Shown one piece after another: positions 1-8,232 of a stretch of DNA of 64,000 nucleotides. The DNA comes from Clostridia bacterium (GTDB taxonomy: Bacteria > Bacillota > Clostridia > Lachnospirales > WQUN01): contig BNUF01000001.1 of NCBI GenBank assembly GCA_025997155.1, positions 1-64,000 of the forward strand, given 5' to 3'. Every line of letters starts with the position of its first letter. Position 1 is the first letter of the stretch. Both the position numbers and the translations under genes were made by a program. The notes beneath the pieces are model-generated. The model ran no database searches. It saw nothing but the letters and a program-made list of their open reading frames with translations, and was not told the DNA's origin.

Positions 1-402
1 TCGTCGTCTAAACGCGGGGTTTTGAGGGGGCTTCATTTTCAAAAGAAGAATCCGCAGGGGAAACTCGTCCGCGTGATTTTTGGCGAGGTTTTGGATGTCG
101 CCGTGGATATGCGAAAAAGCAGCGGGACTTTTGGGAAACATTACGCCGTTAATCTTTCGGGCGAAAATAAAAAAATGGTTTATGTTCCCGAGGGGTTTGC
201 GCACGGGTTTGTTGTTTTGTCGGAACAGGCGGTTTTCACCTACAAATGTACGAGATTGTACGCGCCTGACGACGAAGGCGGGATAGCGTGGAACGACCCG
301 AAACTTTCCATAGACTGGAAAATATCAGAAAATGAGGTGCTTCTTTCCGACAAAGACAAGCTGCACAAAAATTTTGACGAACAGGATTTTTATTTTGAGT
401 AG
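1..402 (+). CDS. rfbC: dTDP-4-dehydrorhamnose 3,5-epimerase, C-terminal part
   Basis: The frame is open from base 1, so the 5' end lies outside the window. The first residues read through KRGVLRGLHFQ, the conserved stretch near the substrate His of RmlC/RfbC cupin epimerases, followed by VPEGFAHGFVV and the DPKLSIDWKI tail typical of the family. The TTG at 22 is an internal Leu codon, not the start. The enzyme converts dTDP-4-keto-6-deoxyglucose to the rhamnose precursor in the cytoplasm. The last codons overlap the probable start of the next glycosyltransferase. Family assignment is strong; the missing N-terminus is simply truncation by the window. Confidence 0.93.
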   Translation, partial: SSSKRGVLRGLHFQKKNPQGKLVRVIFGEVLDVAVDMRKSSGTFGKHYAVNLSGENKKMVYVPEGFAHGFVVLSEQAVFTYKCTRLYAPDDEGGIAWNDPKLSIDWKISENEVLLSDKDKLHKNFDEQDFYFE

Positions 403-1804
403 GGTTAAGAAGTTTTTTAGGGATTTCGCGCCGACAAAACGCTTGTATCTGCTTTTGTGGAAGATAAAAGGGCGAGTTAGGCGGCTTTTGCGGCTCTTGT
501 TCAGGAAACTGTGGGTTTTTGAGGTGGTTTTTTCTAGAAACGTGAAGGAACTTGACGGCTGGACGATACTTAAGGACGACGGCGACTTTCTCCACCCCCG
601 CGCGCGTTTTTTGATAGAACGGGCGGCGGCGGACGGCGCGGATTTTGTGTATTATGACGAGGCGGTGTTTGAAAAAAAACCGACGCGGATTTTGAGGTAT
701 CTATACAAGCCCGATTTTGCCCTCGATACCTTGCGGGGGTTTAATTATATCGGAAAAGGGGCGGCGTTCAAAAAAACGCTCCTTGACGGCGATTGCGGCG
801 GCTATGATTTGTCCTTTCGGCTGGCTGAACGGGCGGAGAAAATAACGCATATACGCGGGATATTGTATTACCGAAATATAGCGAATATCGGGCAAGACAG
901 CGGCGGCGACATAGAGGCAATCCGCGGGCATTTAAGCCGCAAGGGGCTTTTGGGGGAAGTTTTTGAGGTGTCGCCCTTTCACTACCGCGTGAAATACAAC
1001 ATAGGAAATCCGCTTATCTCGATTATTATCCCGAACCGAAACAGCAGGGGTCTTTTGGAACAGTGCGTAAATTCTGTATTATCAAAAACCACGTATACTA
1101 ATTTTGAAATTATAATCATTGAAAACAATAGCTCCGAGGACGATATATTCGGGTACTATAAGTATCTTGAGAAGACCTATAAAAATATTAGGGTAGTCGT
1201 GTATGAGGGGAAGTATAATTTTTCCGCCGTAAATAATTTTGGCTTCAGACACACGGGCGGCGAATATATAATTATGCTGAACAACGATACCGAGGTAATC
1301 ACGCCCGAATGGATTGAGGAAATGCTGATGTTCGCTGGCCGCGCCGATGTCGGGGCGGTCGGCGTGAAACTCCTCTACCCGGACGGCGGAATACAACACG
1401 CGGGGGCAATCGTCAGCAAGGTTTATGTCGGGAACTACGCGGAAAACAACCTTGATATGTACGGCGATTATATGAACCGTCTTGCAATAGCCCAAAACCA
1501 GAGCGCGGTAACAAGCGCGTGTCTTATGACCAGGCGTGATATATGGGAAAAGCTGGGGGGTATGGACGAGGTTTTTGTCGCGTCTTTCAGCGACCCCGAT
1601 TTTTGCGTGAGAGCGCGTGAAAATGGGTATACGGTGATTTTTACGCCTTTTGCGACGCTGTACCACTATGAATCAAAAAGCAGAGGGTATGACGACGACG
1701 ACGAAAAAAAAGCGTTCTCGAGAAAAGAATTTGAACTGTTTCAGTCGAGGCATATCGGTATGATAGGAGATACAGACCCGTATTACTGTATGTGTATAGA
1801 CTGA
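395..1804 (+). CDS. family 2 glycosyltransferase with truncated-looking C-terminus
   Basis: GT-A fold glycosyltransferase: SIIIPNRNS near residue 207 starts the nucleotide-binding domain, and LNNDTEV near residue 293 is the metal-binding region; an N-terminal extension of about 200 residues precedes it. I place the start at TTG 395, overlapping the rfbC stop (TTGAGTAG) with AGGA upstream; an ATG at 332 in the same frame is possible but lies deep inside rfbC. Homologues of this type usually end DPYYNPNLS or similar; here the protein ends DPYYCMCID because the frame enters a TATACACATA repeat cluster. It probably adds a sugar to the surface glycan with its neighbours. The end is likely a rearrangement scar. 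Confidence 0.85.
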   Translation: MSRVKKFFRDFAPTKRLYLLLWKIKGRVRRLLRLLFRKLWVFEVVFSRNVKELDGWTILKDDGDFLHPRARFLIERAAADGADFVYYDEAVFEKKPTRILRYLYKPDFALDTLRGFNYIGKGAAFKKTLLDGDCGGYDLSFRLAERAEKITHIRGILYYRNIANIGQDSGGDIEAIRGHLSRKGLLGEVFEVSPFHYRVKYNIGNPLISIIIPNRNSRGLLEQCVNSVLSKTTYTNFEIIIIENNSSEDDIFGYYKYLEKTYKNIRVVVYEGKYNFSAVNNFGFRHTGGEYIIMLNNDTEVITPEWIEEMLMFAGRADVGAVGVKLLYPDGGIQHAGAIVSKVYVGNYAENNLDMYGDYMNRLAIAQNQSAVTSACLMTRRDIWEKLGGMDEVFVASFSDPDFCVRARENGYTVIFTPFATLYHYESKSRGYDDDDEKKAFSRKEFELFQSRHIGMIGDTDPYYCMCID

Positions 1805-1856
1805 TACTGATATACACATACAGTAATACACATATGTATATACACATATACATAAT
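1780..1856. repeat. TATACACATA repeat cluster I
   Basis: Three near-copies of TATACACATA, around 1810, 1826 and 1839, interleaved with related ATGTGTATA stretches, overlap the stop codon of the preceding glycosyltransferase. The same unit recurs in clusters at about 17.75, 18.7 and 19.9 kb beside the recombinase, parA and ribbon-helix-helix genes. No gene is needed to explain it. Possible roles are a protein-binding array (partition or autorepression) or a recombination site. Confidence 0.75.
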
Positions 1857-1987
1857 TTCATAAGCCTGTATTTTTTTGTATCCTGAATTCCCCCAAAATA
1901 TTGTCTTAAAACTTTCCGTAAAATTTCTTTCACTCTATGATAGCATTATAAAAAATCAAAAAAGAATCAAAAAAAGGAGGGAATTTT

Positions 1988-3034
1988 GTGGGAATCATTG
2001 ACAGAAGCGGAGCGGAAACTCTAATTTGCGACGAAAGGGCGGAGTCTATTATAGACGCGATTAAAAGCCCGGACACTTTGGGAGGTTCGGCGATGCTTAA
2101 ATTGGCAAAGAGATTGCCTAACATGAGCAGCCGGCAGAAAATAATTCCGTTGGTATCCAGATTACCTGTATCTTACTGGCAAGACGGCGCGTCTTTTGAA
2201 GAAAAGGATACCGCGGACAAAAAATTAACAGACGCGTCTTTTGAGGGCGTGACGCTTACCGCCGAAGAATTGGCGGCGATTGTGCTTATTCCTGAAAACT
2301 GCCTTGACGACGCGGAGACCAATTTGTGGGAGCATATACTCCCGCTTATATCGGACGCACTCGGCGCGGAAATCGACCGCGCTATACTTTGGGGCTTTAA
2401 CGGAACGGGCGGTATAATTCAGTCCGCCTCCGCCGCGGGTAACGCGATTGTTCGCGGGAGCGACCTGTACGGCGAGCTTTTGGGAAAATCGGGCATTTTG
2501 AGCTTGATTGAGGGAAGCGGGTATATCCCCAACGGGTATATCGCGAAAATAAGGGCGCGTTCATATTTCAGGAGAATCCGCAACAATACGGGAAAACAGC
2601 TTTTTCGCAAAAATCCGCGTGTGGATTCGGGCTATTCTCTTGACGGCGTGCCCGTGCATTTCTCAGCCAACGGGGTATTGGAAAACGGCGACGCGCTTAT
2701 TGTCGGGGGCGACTTTAAACAGTTACTGTACAGCATACGGCAGGACGTTTCAATAAAACTTCTTGACCAAGCGACCGTAAAGGACGATTCCACGGGTACG
2801 CTGTACCACTTAGCGCAGCAAGATATGGTCGGAATCCGCGTAAAAATGCGGATAGCGTGGGCGATTCCGAATCCCGTAAACAGGATAGGCAACAGATACC
2901 CTTTCGCGGTGCTTAAAGAGGCGGAGGGCGCAAGCGGTTTTAAAGTTTTATTTAAATTTGACGACGAAACCACAACACAGGCTTACGCGCGCTTATCTGA
3001 CGGCGACTTAGCCGAACTTTGGGTTACTCTATGA
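1988..3034 (+). CDS. HK97-fold phage major capsid protein
   Basis: The 348-residue protein resembles phage major capsid proteins of the HK97 fold: an N-terminal stretch ending LPNMSSRQ, then a PVSYWQDG segment, the AEELAAIVLIPENCLDDA block and the EIDRAILWGFNGTG segment that are characteristic of the family's central region. The GTG start at 1988 sits after an excellent AAAGGAGGG ribosome binding site. No portal, protease, scaffold, terminase or tail-tube gene is nearby; the only partner is the spike gene 15 bp downstream, and both end at a strong terminator. The flanks are glycan genes. It could be an intact orphan capsid of a satellite-type element or a phage remnant. Fold assignment is solid; function is inferred. 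Confidence 0.85.
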   Translation: MGIIDRSGAETLICDERAESIIDAIKSPDTLGGSAMLKLAKRLPNMSSRQKIIPLVSRLPVSYWQDGASFEEKDTADKKLTDASFEGVTLTAEELAAIVLIPENCLDDAETNLWEHILPLISDALGAEIDRAILWGFNGTGGIIQSASAAGNAIVRGSDLYGELLGKSGILSLIEGSGYIPNGYIAKIRARSYFRRIRNNTGKQLFRKNPRVDSGYSLDGVPVHFSANGVLENGDALIVGGDFKQLLYSIRQDVSIKLLDQATVKDDSTGTLYHLAQQDMVGIRVKMRIAWAIPNPVNRIGNRYPFAVLKEAEGASGFKVLFKFDDETTTQAYARLSDGDLAELWVTL

Positions 3035-3049
3035 TAAGGAGATAAAAAC

Positions 3050-4237
3050 ATGGCGGGAATTAAGGAATTCGGTTATAAAATAGGTGACAATTATAATACT
3101 ATCGGGGACAGCCTCAATTTGTCCTTCTTACCTCCCGCGGAGGGAGACGCGGCGGCGTGGTTCGGCGCGGCGGCGGCTCTGTCGGAAAAAACGGGAACGT
3201 GGGGCAACGTGACTATTCCCGCGTCCGGGGTTGGCGCGAATACAGGACCTCTCCCGAATTGCGGAAGCGAAATCAAATACATTACGCAGGTTTTCGGCGA
3301 ATCGGGTAAACTTGTACAAACGGCATACGCCGTATCTTTAAACCGTAAGTTTGCGCGAAGTGTAAACGGCACGGTGTTCACGCCGTGGAGCGAAATATTT
3401 ACGCAAAATTCGCCTGAAATCAATTTCGCGGGCATTAAGCTTTACAAAGATTCGGCGGCGGGAATGCTTGTTATAGAACGCGACGGAGCGTCTATTCTTC
3501 AGTCTGGTACAATGAACGTAGCTTTGGGCGTGAACGCGCTTAGCAACAGAACGACGGGCGTAAATAATACCGGCGTCGGAAACAACGCGCTTGAAGGAGT
3601 GACAGTCGGGGGGCAAAATGTCGCGGTCGGCCGCAACGCGGGACGTTATACCGCCGGATACGCGGCGGAAATGCAAAACCCGCAGACTTCTATCTTTATA
3701 GGCGGCAATACTAAAGGTCCGAGTGCGGACAACGTAGTAAACGCGATAGTTATCGGAATTGACGCTACAAGCCAGGGCTCAAACAGCATAACGCTGGGCA
3801 ACAACGCGATTACAAAACTTTCTTGTCAAGTAACGGCTATAACGGCGTTTTCCGATACGAGAATCAAGGAGGATATCCAGCCCGCTGATATCGCGCAATG
3901 CCTTGAGGACGTTATAGCTCTCCCCGTTACGCGCTACAAATATAAGGACTTCACGGGGGCGCACGTTGACAAGCATGTCACGGGGTGGCTCGCTGACGAC
4001 GTGGAGCGGGTTTTCCCAAAAGCGGTGTCCGCCTCCGACCAATACTTTAACCTTCTTGACGAGGACGGCAGCCAAATGTATAAGGAGGACGGCGAAACGC
4101 CCGAAACTTTCCTTATGGAGGACGTAAAGGAAATCACCATGACGGAGGCTTTGCCGACACTTTGGGGGGCGGTTCAGTATCTAAGGGAAATCGCGGAAAA
4201 CCTTTCGCAAAGAATATCCGCTCTTGAAAATAAATAA
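3050..4237 (+). CDS. tail spike/fibre protein with S74 autochaperone domain
   Basis: 395 residues. The N-terminal third contains a knob-like segment (VQTAYAVSLNRKFARS, then NGTVFTPWSEIF) resembling pyocin-knob receptor-binding domains. The middle has short repeats of the NVALGVNALSNRTTG / NVAVGRNAGRYTAG type seen in trimeric beta-helical fibres. The C-terminal 130 residues are a peptidase S74 intramolecular chaperone: SDTRIKEDI near residue 267 holds the Ser and Lys of self-cleavage, and a coiled-coil-like tail (LREIAENLSQRISALENK) closes the protein. RBS AAGGAG lies 7-8 bp before the ATG. It would trimerise and self-cleave. Pairing directly with a capsid gene rather than tail genes is unusual. 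Confidence 0.85.
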   Translation: MAGIKEFGYKIGDNYNTIGDSLNLSFLPPAEGDAAAWFGAAAALSEKTGTWGNVTIPASGVGANTGPLPNCGSEIKYITQVFGESGKLVQTAYAVSLNRKFARSVNGTVFTPWSEIFTQNSPEINFAGIKLYKDSAAGMLVIERDGASILQSGTMNVALGVNALSNRTTGVNNTGVGNNALEGVTVGGQNVAVGRNAGRYTAGYAAEMQNPQTSIFIGGNTKGPSADNVVNAIVIGIDATSQGSNSITLGNNAITKLSCQVTAITAFSDTRIKEDIQPADIAQCLEDVIALPVTRYKYKDFTGAHVDKHVTGWLADDVERVFPKAVSASDQYFNLLDEDGSQMYKEDGETPETFLMEDVKEITMTEALPTLWGAVQYLREIAENLSQRISALENK

Positions 4238-4284
4238 AAGTCAAACTCCGCCTGTATGTCGCATACAGGCGGAGTTTGACTTTT
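4236..4284. terminator. long perfect inverted repeat, bidirectional terminator
   Basis: A perfect 23-bp stem with loop TCG begins at the spike stop codon and ends in TTTT. It closes the capsid-spike unit. Its 3' arm contains the -35 box of the next promoter. Confidence 0.9.
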
Positions 4285-4304
4285 GCCCTTATCAGAAGTA
4301 TAAT
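4276..4304 (+). promoter_or_regulatory. sigma70-type promoter for the yhcH/CMP-sugar genes
   Basis: TTGACT, 17-bp spacer, TATAAT. The -35 box is embedded in the terminator stem. The -10 box sits in AGTATAATTGACACAAA, a 17-nt string found again at 16856. Confidence 0.8.
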
Positions 4305-4327
4305 TGACACAAAGGAAATGATGCGTA

Positions 4328-4780
4328 ATGATTTTATCTGAAATAAAATATCTTAAAAAATATCTCCCTAAGCACAAAAAAAAGATTATGAGATTTATAA
4401 ACGAAATGCCGAAAGATATTGCCGACGGCGAGTACCCGATTGCGGGGGAAAAAGTTTTCGCGCGGGTCATGTCATATGACACAAAGCCCGAAAACGAGTG
4501 TAAAATAGAATCCCACAAAAAATATGTCGATATTCAATGCACTCTTGCCGGTGTTGAGGGCATAGGGATTTTTGACAGAAAACTAACTCCAAAAGACGAG
4601 TACGACAAGGATAACGACGTTATTTTTTATGAGCCGGGCGAACCCCTGTATACGGCGGCGGTAAACGCGGGATATTTCGCTATGATTTTCCCGAACGAAC
4701 CGCACCGCCCGCAAACGTACCTGCGCGGGGACATTGGTATCAGAAAATTTGTGATAAAGATAGATAAGGGGTTGTTTTAG
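4328..4780 (+). CDS. YhcH/YjgK/YiaL family protein
   Basis: 150 residues, full length for the DUF386 (YhcH/YjgK/YiaL) cupin-like family. Visible family features are HKKYVDIQCTLAGVEGI and FAMIFPNEPHRPQ, which carry the histidines and acids of the metal site. Members are linked to sialic-acid or related sugar metabolism, perhaps as anomerases. AAAGGA precedes the start by about 10 bp. The stop is followed at once by the GTG start of a CMP-acylneuraminate synthetase-like gene, which supports a shared role in a nonulosonic-acid-like sugar. The exact reaction is not shown. Confidence 0.85.
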   Translation: MILSEIKYLKKYLPKHKKKIMRFINEMPKDIADGEYPIAGEKVFARVMSYDTKPENECKIESHKKYVDIQCTLAGVEGIGIFDRKLTPKDEYDKDNDVIFYEPGEPLYTAAVNAGYFAMIFPNEPHRPQTYLRGDIGIRKFVIKIDKGLF

Positions 4781-5473
4781 GTGAAGTTAGTCGCCATGAT
4801 TCCCGCCAGGCTCGGTTCTAAGCGAATACCGAAAAAAAATATAAGATATATGATTGACAAACCGTTGATACAGTATCCGATAGATTTATGCGTAAACTCA
4901 AACCTGTTCGAAGGCGTTTGGGTAAATACGGAGTACGCGGCGATTGCGCCTGTTATCGAAAAAATGGGGGCGAGTTTTCACGAAAGACCAAAAGAGTTGG
5001 CGACAGATACCGCGACAAACAGACAATTCACATACGAATTTTTAAAAAGACACGACTGCGATTATGTGATAATGGTGAATCCGACTTCGCCTCTTTTGCG
5101 CGAAAAGACGCTTTTGGAGTTTGCGGATTTTATTCAAAAAGGGGAATATGACACAGTTCTGTCGGTTGTATCCGAAAAATCCGAGACGTTCTTTCGCGGA
5201 ACGCCTTTAAATTTTTCTTTGGAAGAAAAGGTGAACAGCCAACTGTTAGAACCTGTCGATAAAATTGTGTGGGCTCTTACGGCGTGGAAGCGGGAAACGT
5301 TTATAAATCTTGAGGATTCTGGCAAAAATCCGGTATTCGGCGGTAAAGTCGCCATTTTTAGCATACCAAAAGACGAGTCTTGCGACTTGGACACTCCCGA
5401 GGACTGGAATATCGCGGAGGGAATACTTAACGCCAGAATCAGCGGCTTCGCGGAAAGATATATGCGCATATAG
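4781..5473 (+). CDS. acylneuraminate cytidylyltransferase family protein
   Basis: 230 residues, GTG start abutting the previous stop. The N-terminal IPARLGSKRIPKKNI loop is the CTP-binding signature of CMP-sugar synthetases (NeuA/PseF/KdsB superfamily); VMVNPTSPLL-like residues (IMVNPTSPLLR) and LDTPEDW near the end match the NeuA-like COG1083 branch. The expected reaction is CTP plus a sugar acid giving a CMP-sugar and pyrophosphate in the cytoplasm. The substrate could be sialic, legionaminic or pseudaminic acid, or another acid; no synthase for any of them is in view. A second, KdsB-like enzyme lies at 57.8 kb. Confidence 0.85.
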   Translation: MKLVAMIPARLGSKRIPKKNIRYMIDKPLIQYPIDLCVNSNLFEGVWVNTEYAAIAPVIEKMGASFHERPKELATDTATNRQFTYEFLKRHDCDYVIMVNPTSPLLREKTLLEFADFIQKGEYDTVLSVVSEKSETFFRGTPLNFSLEEKVNSQLLEPVDKIVWALTAWKRETFINLEDSGKNPVFGGKVAIFSIPKDESCDLDTPEDWNIAEGILNARISGFAERYMRI

Positions 5474-5505
5474 ATAGCGGATATGACGATTAACGCCGCC
5501 AAGAC

Positions 5506-5534
5506 TTGATATTTTGCGGGGAATGTTGTATAAT
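5506..5534 (+). promoter_or_regulatory. promoter of the phase-variable acyltransferase
   Basis: TTGATA, 17-bp spacer, TATAAT, ending 30 bp upstream of the ATG at 5565. GAGG at 5555 provides the ribosome binding site for that ATG, so translation probably starts just before the ACACG repeats. Confidence 0.8.
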
Positions 5535-5564
5535 TATATAAAAAAGATTACACTGAGGTCGAAT

Positions 5565-6717
5565 ATGAACGTAAACACGACACGACACGACACGACACGA
5601 CACGACACGACTCACCTCGCTTGACGCTCTTCGCGGCATCGCCGCTTTAATTGTTGTAATCAACCATTATTGTTCTGTGTTAGCTCGTTCCAATTCTAAC
5701 AATTTGATTGCTGGGTTACCTAACTGGGTGTCAAAGGTGTTTTATTTTATTACACACCCGGGCGGTCAGTTTGCCGTGCAATTGTTCTTTGTGTTGTCGG
5801 GATTTGTTTTTTACTATGTATATAAAGAACGGATTTCAAACCGCGAAATTTCGTCTAAGGATTTTTTTGTGGCAAGGTTCAGCCGTCTGTACCCCCTTCA
5901 TTTCGTAACTCTTTTGTTTGTTACTTCGCTTATGCTGATAGGGCATGTTACGGTAACCCCTAACGCTGGGAATATAATGTTTGTGACGAATCTTTACCAG
6001 TTTTTGTTTAACGTTTCTCTTTTGCATAATATTTTCGGTATAGGCGGAATCAACTCCCCCACATGGTCGCTGTCAATAGAAATTTTCGCGTATTTTCTGT
6101 TTTTTGTCATTGCGTGGAATTCAAAAGGAAAAAAATTTTTATTCGCGCTTCCTGTTGTAATAGGGATTATACTATACAACGCGAAAATTGATAAAGTATT
6201 TATTCTCCAACAAAATTACATTAGAGTATTGCCCGGGTTTTTTATGGGTTGCCTCACATATGAGGTATACAAACATTGTTTACGCGGTATATTGAAAACG
6301 GTTTCGGAAATAGTTTGCGCTTTTATTGTCGTTGTCACAATTATCCTGGCTTATATTTCGGGAGTGAAATACATCGGGAATAACCATATATTTTATTCTC
6401 TGTTTCTTTTCCCGTCGCTTATTATTACTGTGCTTAACACGGATTTTATACGTAAATTTTTTGAGTTTAAGTTCTTCAAATGGCTTGGGGATTTGTCGTT
6501 TTCGATATACTTAATACATATGGGACTGCTTTTGAGTATGCACTTGGTAGCGTGGCTCGCGGGTATTGACGCAAGCGTATTCGGAAGCCGTAAAGTGTTT
6601 TTTGGATACATTGCGGTTGTGCTTGCCGTATCACATTTATCTCATTACCGTTTTGAAATGCCCTTGCAAAAATTCATACGCGACAAGTATTACGCGCACA
6701 GCAAAAAAGCAACCTAA
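5565..6717 (+). CDS. acyltransferase 3 family membrane protein, phase-variable, OFF as sequenced
   Basis: The body is an integral-membrane acyltransferase 3 (OafA-like): LTSLDALRGIAALIVVINHY in the first membrane segment with its conserved Arg and His, then about ten hydrophobic segments to 6717. These enzymes O-acetylate surface sugars. The natural ATG (5565, with promoter and GAGG site) is followed by seven ACACG units and then enters a stop at 5622, because the repeats leave it one base out of frame with the body. Adding one unit, or losing two, joins ATG and body. A GTG at 5677 is in frame but would delete the first membrane segment. The gene is therefore probably switched by slipped-strand mispairing and is OFF here. 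Confidence 0.88.
5575..5609 (+). repeat. pentanucleotide tract (ACACG)x7
   Basis: Seven perfect tandem ACACG units at codons 4-15 of the acyltransferase reading frame, followed by a partial AC. Five is not a multiple of three, so unit gain or loss shifts the frame. In the ON state it would encode a TTRHD-type repeat. Confidence 0.95.
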
Positions 6718-6734
6718 GCGGGTTGCTTTTTTTT
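6703..6734. terminator. convergent bidirectional terminator
   Basis: GCAACC / GGTTGC hairpin flanked by A6 on one side and T8 on the other, lying exactly between the convergent acyltransferase and membrane-protein stops. It can act on both strands. Confidence 0.88.
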
Positions 6735-7337
6735 ATTCACATATCCGGCGAAGATAAGAGTAGCCAAAACCCCGCCCAAAAGAAGGAAAACCAATATAAT
6801 TGTGAAAAATATACCTACAGAAAAACTTCCTTGTTCGTTGGGGTTTATGGAAATTTCCGTTATGTCGGGGAATTGGGTATCTTTAACGGCGGTCAGGTCA
6901 ACGCGGAAATCATAAACTTTTTTGTCGAGAGTAAAGTAGATTTTTCCGTTTTTGATTTTTGTCGGGACATGGATTACGTGTTCTTTGTCGTTCTGCCACT
7001 GAATACCTTTTTGGCTCTTTTTATCCGTAAAATATACAAGAACGGTGTTCAGCTTGTCATAGTCGTCTTTTGTGAAACCGCCGCCTATATAAAAATTACG
7101 CACGTTTTGATTAAGGTTCGGTATAACGAGCTGCGGGTCGGTGGTTGACGCGACATATCCTTTGTCCGTCTTCTCAAGGTTTACGAACCGTATATTTTCT
7201 GAAAAAAATTCTTTTGAGGTTTGCCTCGCCAATTTATTTTGGTTGCTTGCTATGTATCCGGATATTACCGCGCTGAGTGCCAAAACGACGGCCGCCGAAA
7301 CTATTAAAATCACTCGGAACTTTTTGGAATTTTGCAA
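6714..7337 (-). CDS. bitopic membrane protein of unknown function
   Basis: About 207 residues: a hydrophobic helix at the N-terminus (VILIVSAAVVLALSAVISGYI), a hydrophilic middle of about 130 residues, and a second helix near the C-terminus (GIFFTIILVFLLLGGVLATL) followed by KKK. I choose the TTG at 7337 because AGGAG lies 8 bp before it and the promoter's -10 box ends just upstream of the longer ATG start (7355), which would place that ATG at the transcript end. I do not recognise the middle domain. It stands alone between converging and diverging glycan genes, with its own promoter. Polysaccharide co-polymerase or a sensor-type role are only possibilities. Confidence 0.7.
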   Translation of the reverse strand: MQNSKKFRVILIVSAAVVLALSAVISGYIASNQNKLARQTSKEFFSENIRFVNLEKTDKGYVASTTDPQLVIPNLNQNVRNFYIGGGFTKDDYDKLNTVLVYFTDKKSQKGIQWQNDKEHVIHVPTKIKNGKIYFTLDKKVYDFRVDLTAVKDTQFPDITEISINPNEQGSFSVGIFFTIILVFLLLGGVLATLIFAGYVNKKKQPA

Positions 7338-7361
7338 AACGTCATCTCCTATCATGTATAT

Positions 7362-7390
7362 ATTATAAGATATTTCGCGTAAATTATCAA
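7362..7390 (-). promoter_or_regulatory. promoter for the bitopic membrane protein
   Basis: On the minus strand: TTGATA (7385-7390), 17-bp spacer, TATAAT (7362-7367). It decides the TTG start of the downstream gene. Confidence 0.82.
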
Positions 7391-7402
7391 GTCCGACGGG
7401 GT

Positions 7403-7431
7403 TTGCCTTTTTATAAATTATGGGGTATACT
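7403..7431 (+). promoter_or_regulatory. promoter for wzm and the following cassette
   Basis: TTGCCT, 17-bp spacer, TATACT, 13 bp before the GTG start of the permease. It is divergent from the minus-strand promoter at 7362. Confidence 0.7.
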
Positions 7432-7444
7432 TATGTAAAAGGTT

Positions 7445-8227
7445 GTGGTTATCATAGGAATTTTAAGGAAAATCCGCGATAACAAATTTCTTTTTGAGGA
7501 ATTAGTTAGGCGCGATTTTAATAAAAAATATAAGCGTACCGTACTCGGAATGTTTTGGAGCGTGCTTTCGCCGCTTATGCTGCTTTTGGTTATGGCGTTG
7601 GTATTCACGAACTTTTTCGGGCGAAGTACCGCGCATTATATCCCGTATCTTTTCTGCGGAAACCTGATTTTTTCGTATTACAGCGAATCCACCACGTCGG
7701 GCATGTCGTCACTTTTAGACAACGCGGGGATTTTTTCAAAGATAAACGTGCCAAAATATATGTTCCTTTTGTCAAAAAACATATCCTCACTTATAAATTT
7801 CGGGCTTACGATAATTATATTATTTATATTTGTCGCGGCAAACGGTATCCCTTTTACTTGGAAATTCTTCCTTTTGCTGTATCCGATATGCGCCCTTGTG
7901 GGGTTTAACTTAGGCGTAGGGCTGATACTCTCCGCGCTTTATGTGTTTTTTAGGGATATGAGATACTTGTACGACATATTTAAGACAATGCTTATGTATT
8001 TTTCGGCGATATTTTACACGATAGACTCATACCCCGAAAAAGTGCAGATGATGTTTAACCTGAATCCTGTATACGTATATATTACGTATTTCAGAAAAAT
8101 AATCATAGAAAATACCGTCCCGAGCCTTCCGCTCCACCTTTTGGCGTTCGGGTACGCCGCGTCCGCTCTTATAATCGGCGCGGTCATATACAAAAAACAA
8201 AATTTCAAATTCCTTTACTACATTTAG
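7445..8227 (+). CDS. wzm: ABC-2 type polysaccharide export permease
   Basis: 260 residues, full length for Wzm/TagG permeases. The N-terminal FLFEELVRRDFNKKYKRTVLG motif and six hydrophobic segments fit an O-antigen or teichoic-acid exporter, which moves lipid-linked glycan across the cytoplasmic membrane with a Wzt ATPase. GTG start. Normally wzt follows directly; here only a 43-codon wzt tail follows, and the complete wzt lies 8.8 kb downstream behind a 3' remnant of a second wzm. The C-terminal SLPLHLLAFGYAAS matches that remnant imperfectly, which implies recombination between diverged copies rather than a fresh duplication. Confidence 0.9.
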   Translation: MVIIGILRKIRDNKFLFEELVRRDFNKKYKRTVLGMFWSVLSPLMLLLVMALVFTNFFGRSTAHYIPYLFCGNLIFSYYSESTTSGMSSLLDNAGIFSKINVPKYMFLLSKNISSLINFGLTIIILFIFVAANGIPFTWKFFLLLYPICALVGFNLGVGLILSALYVFFRDMRYLYDIFKTMLMYFSAIFYTIDSYPEKVQMMFNLNPVYVYITYFRKIIIENTVPSLPLHLLAFGYAASALIIGAVIYKKQNFKFLYYI

Positions 8228-8232
8228 GGGGT

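Noticed and set aside
1690-1715. GAC repeats followed by A8 in the first glycosyltransferase as a phase-variable tract
   Set aside because: The GAC units are in frame and the A8 run is short; the reading frame is intact.
1988-3034. Encapsulin nanocompartment
   Set aside because: The sequence resembles phage major capsid proteins rather than encapsulins, and no cargo gene with a targeting tail is nearby; the spike partner argues for phage origin.
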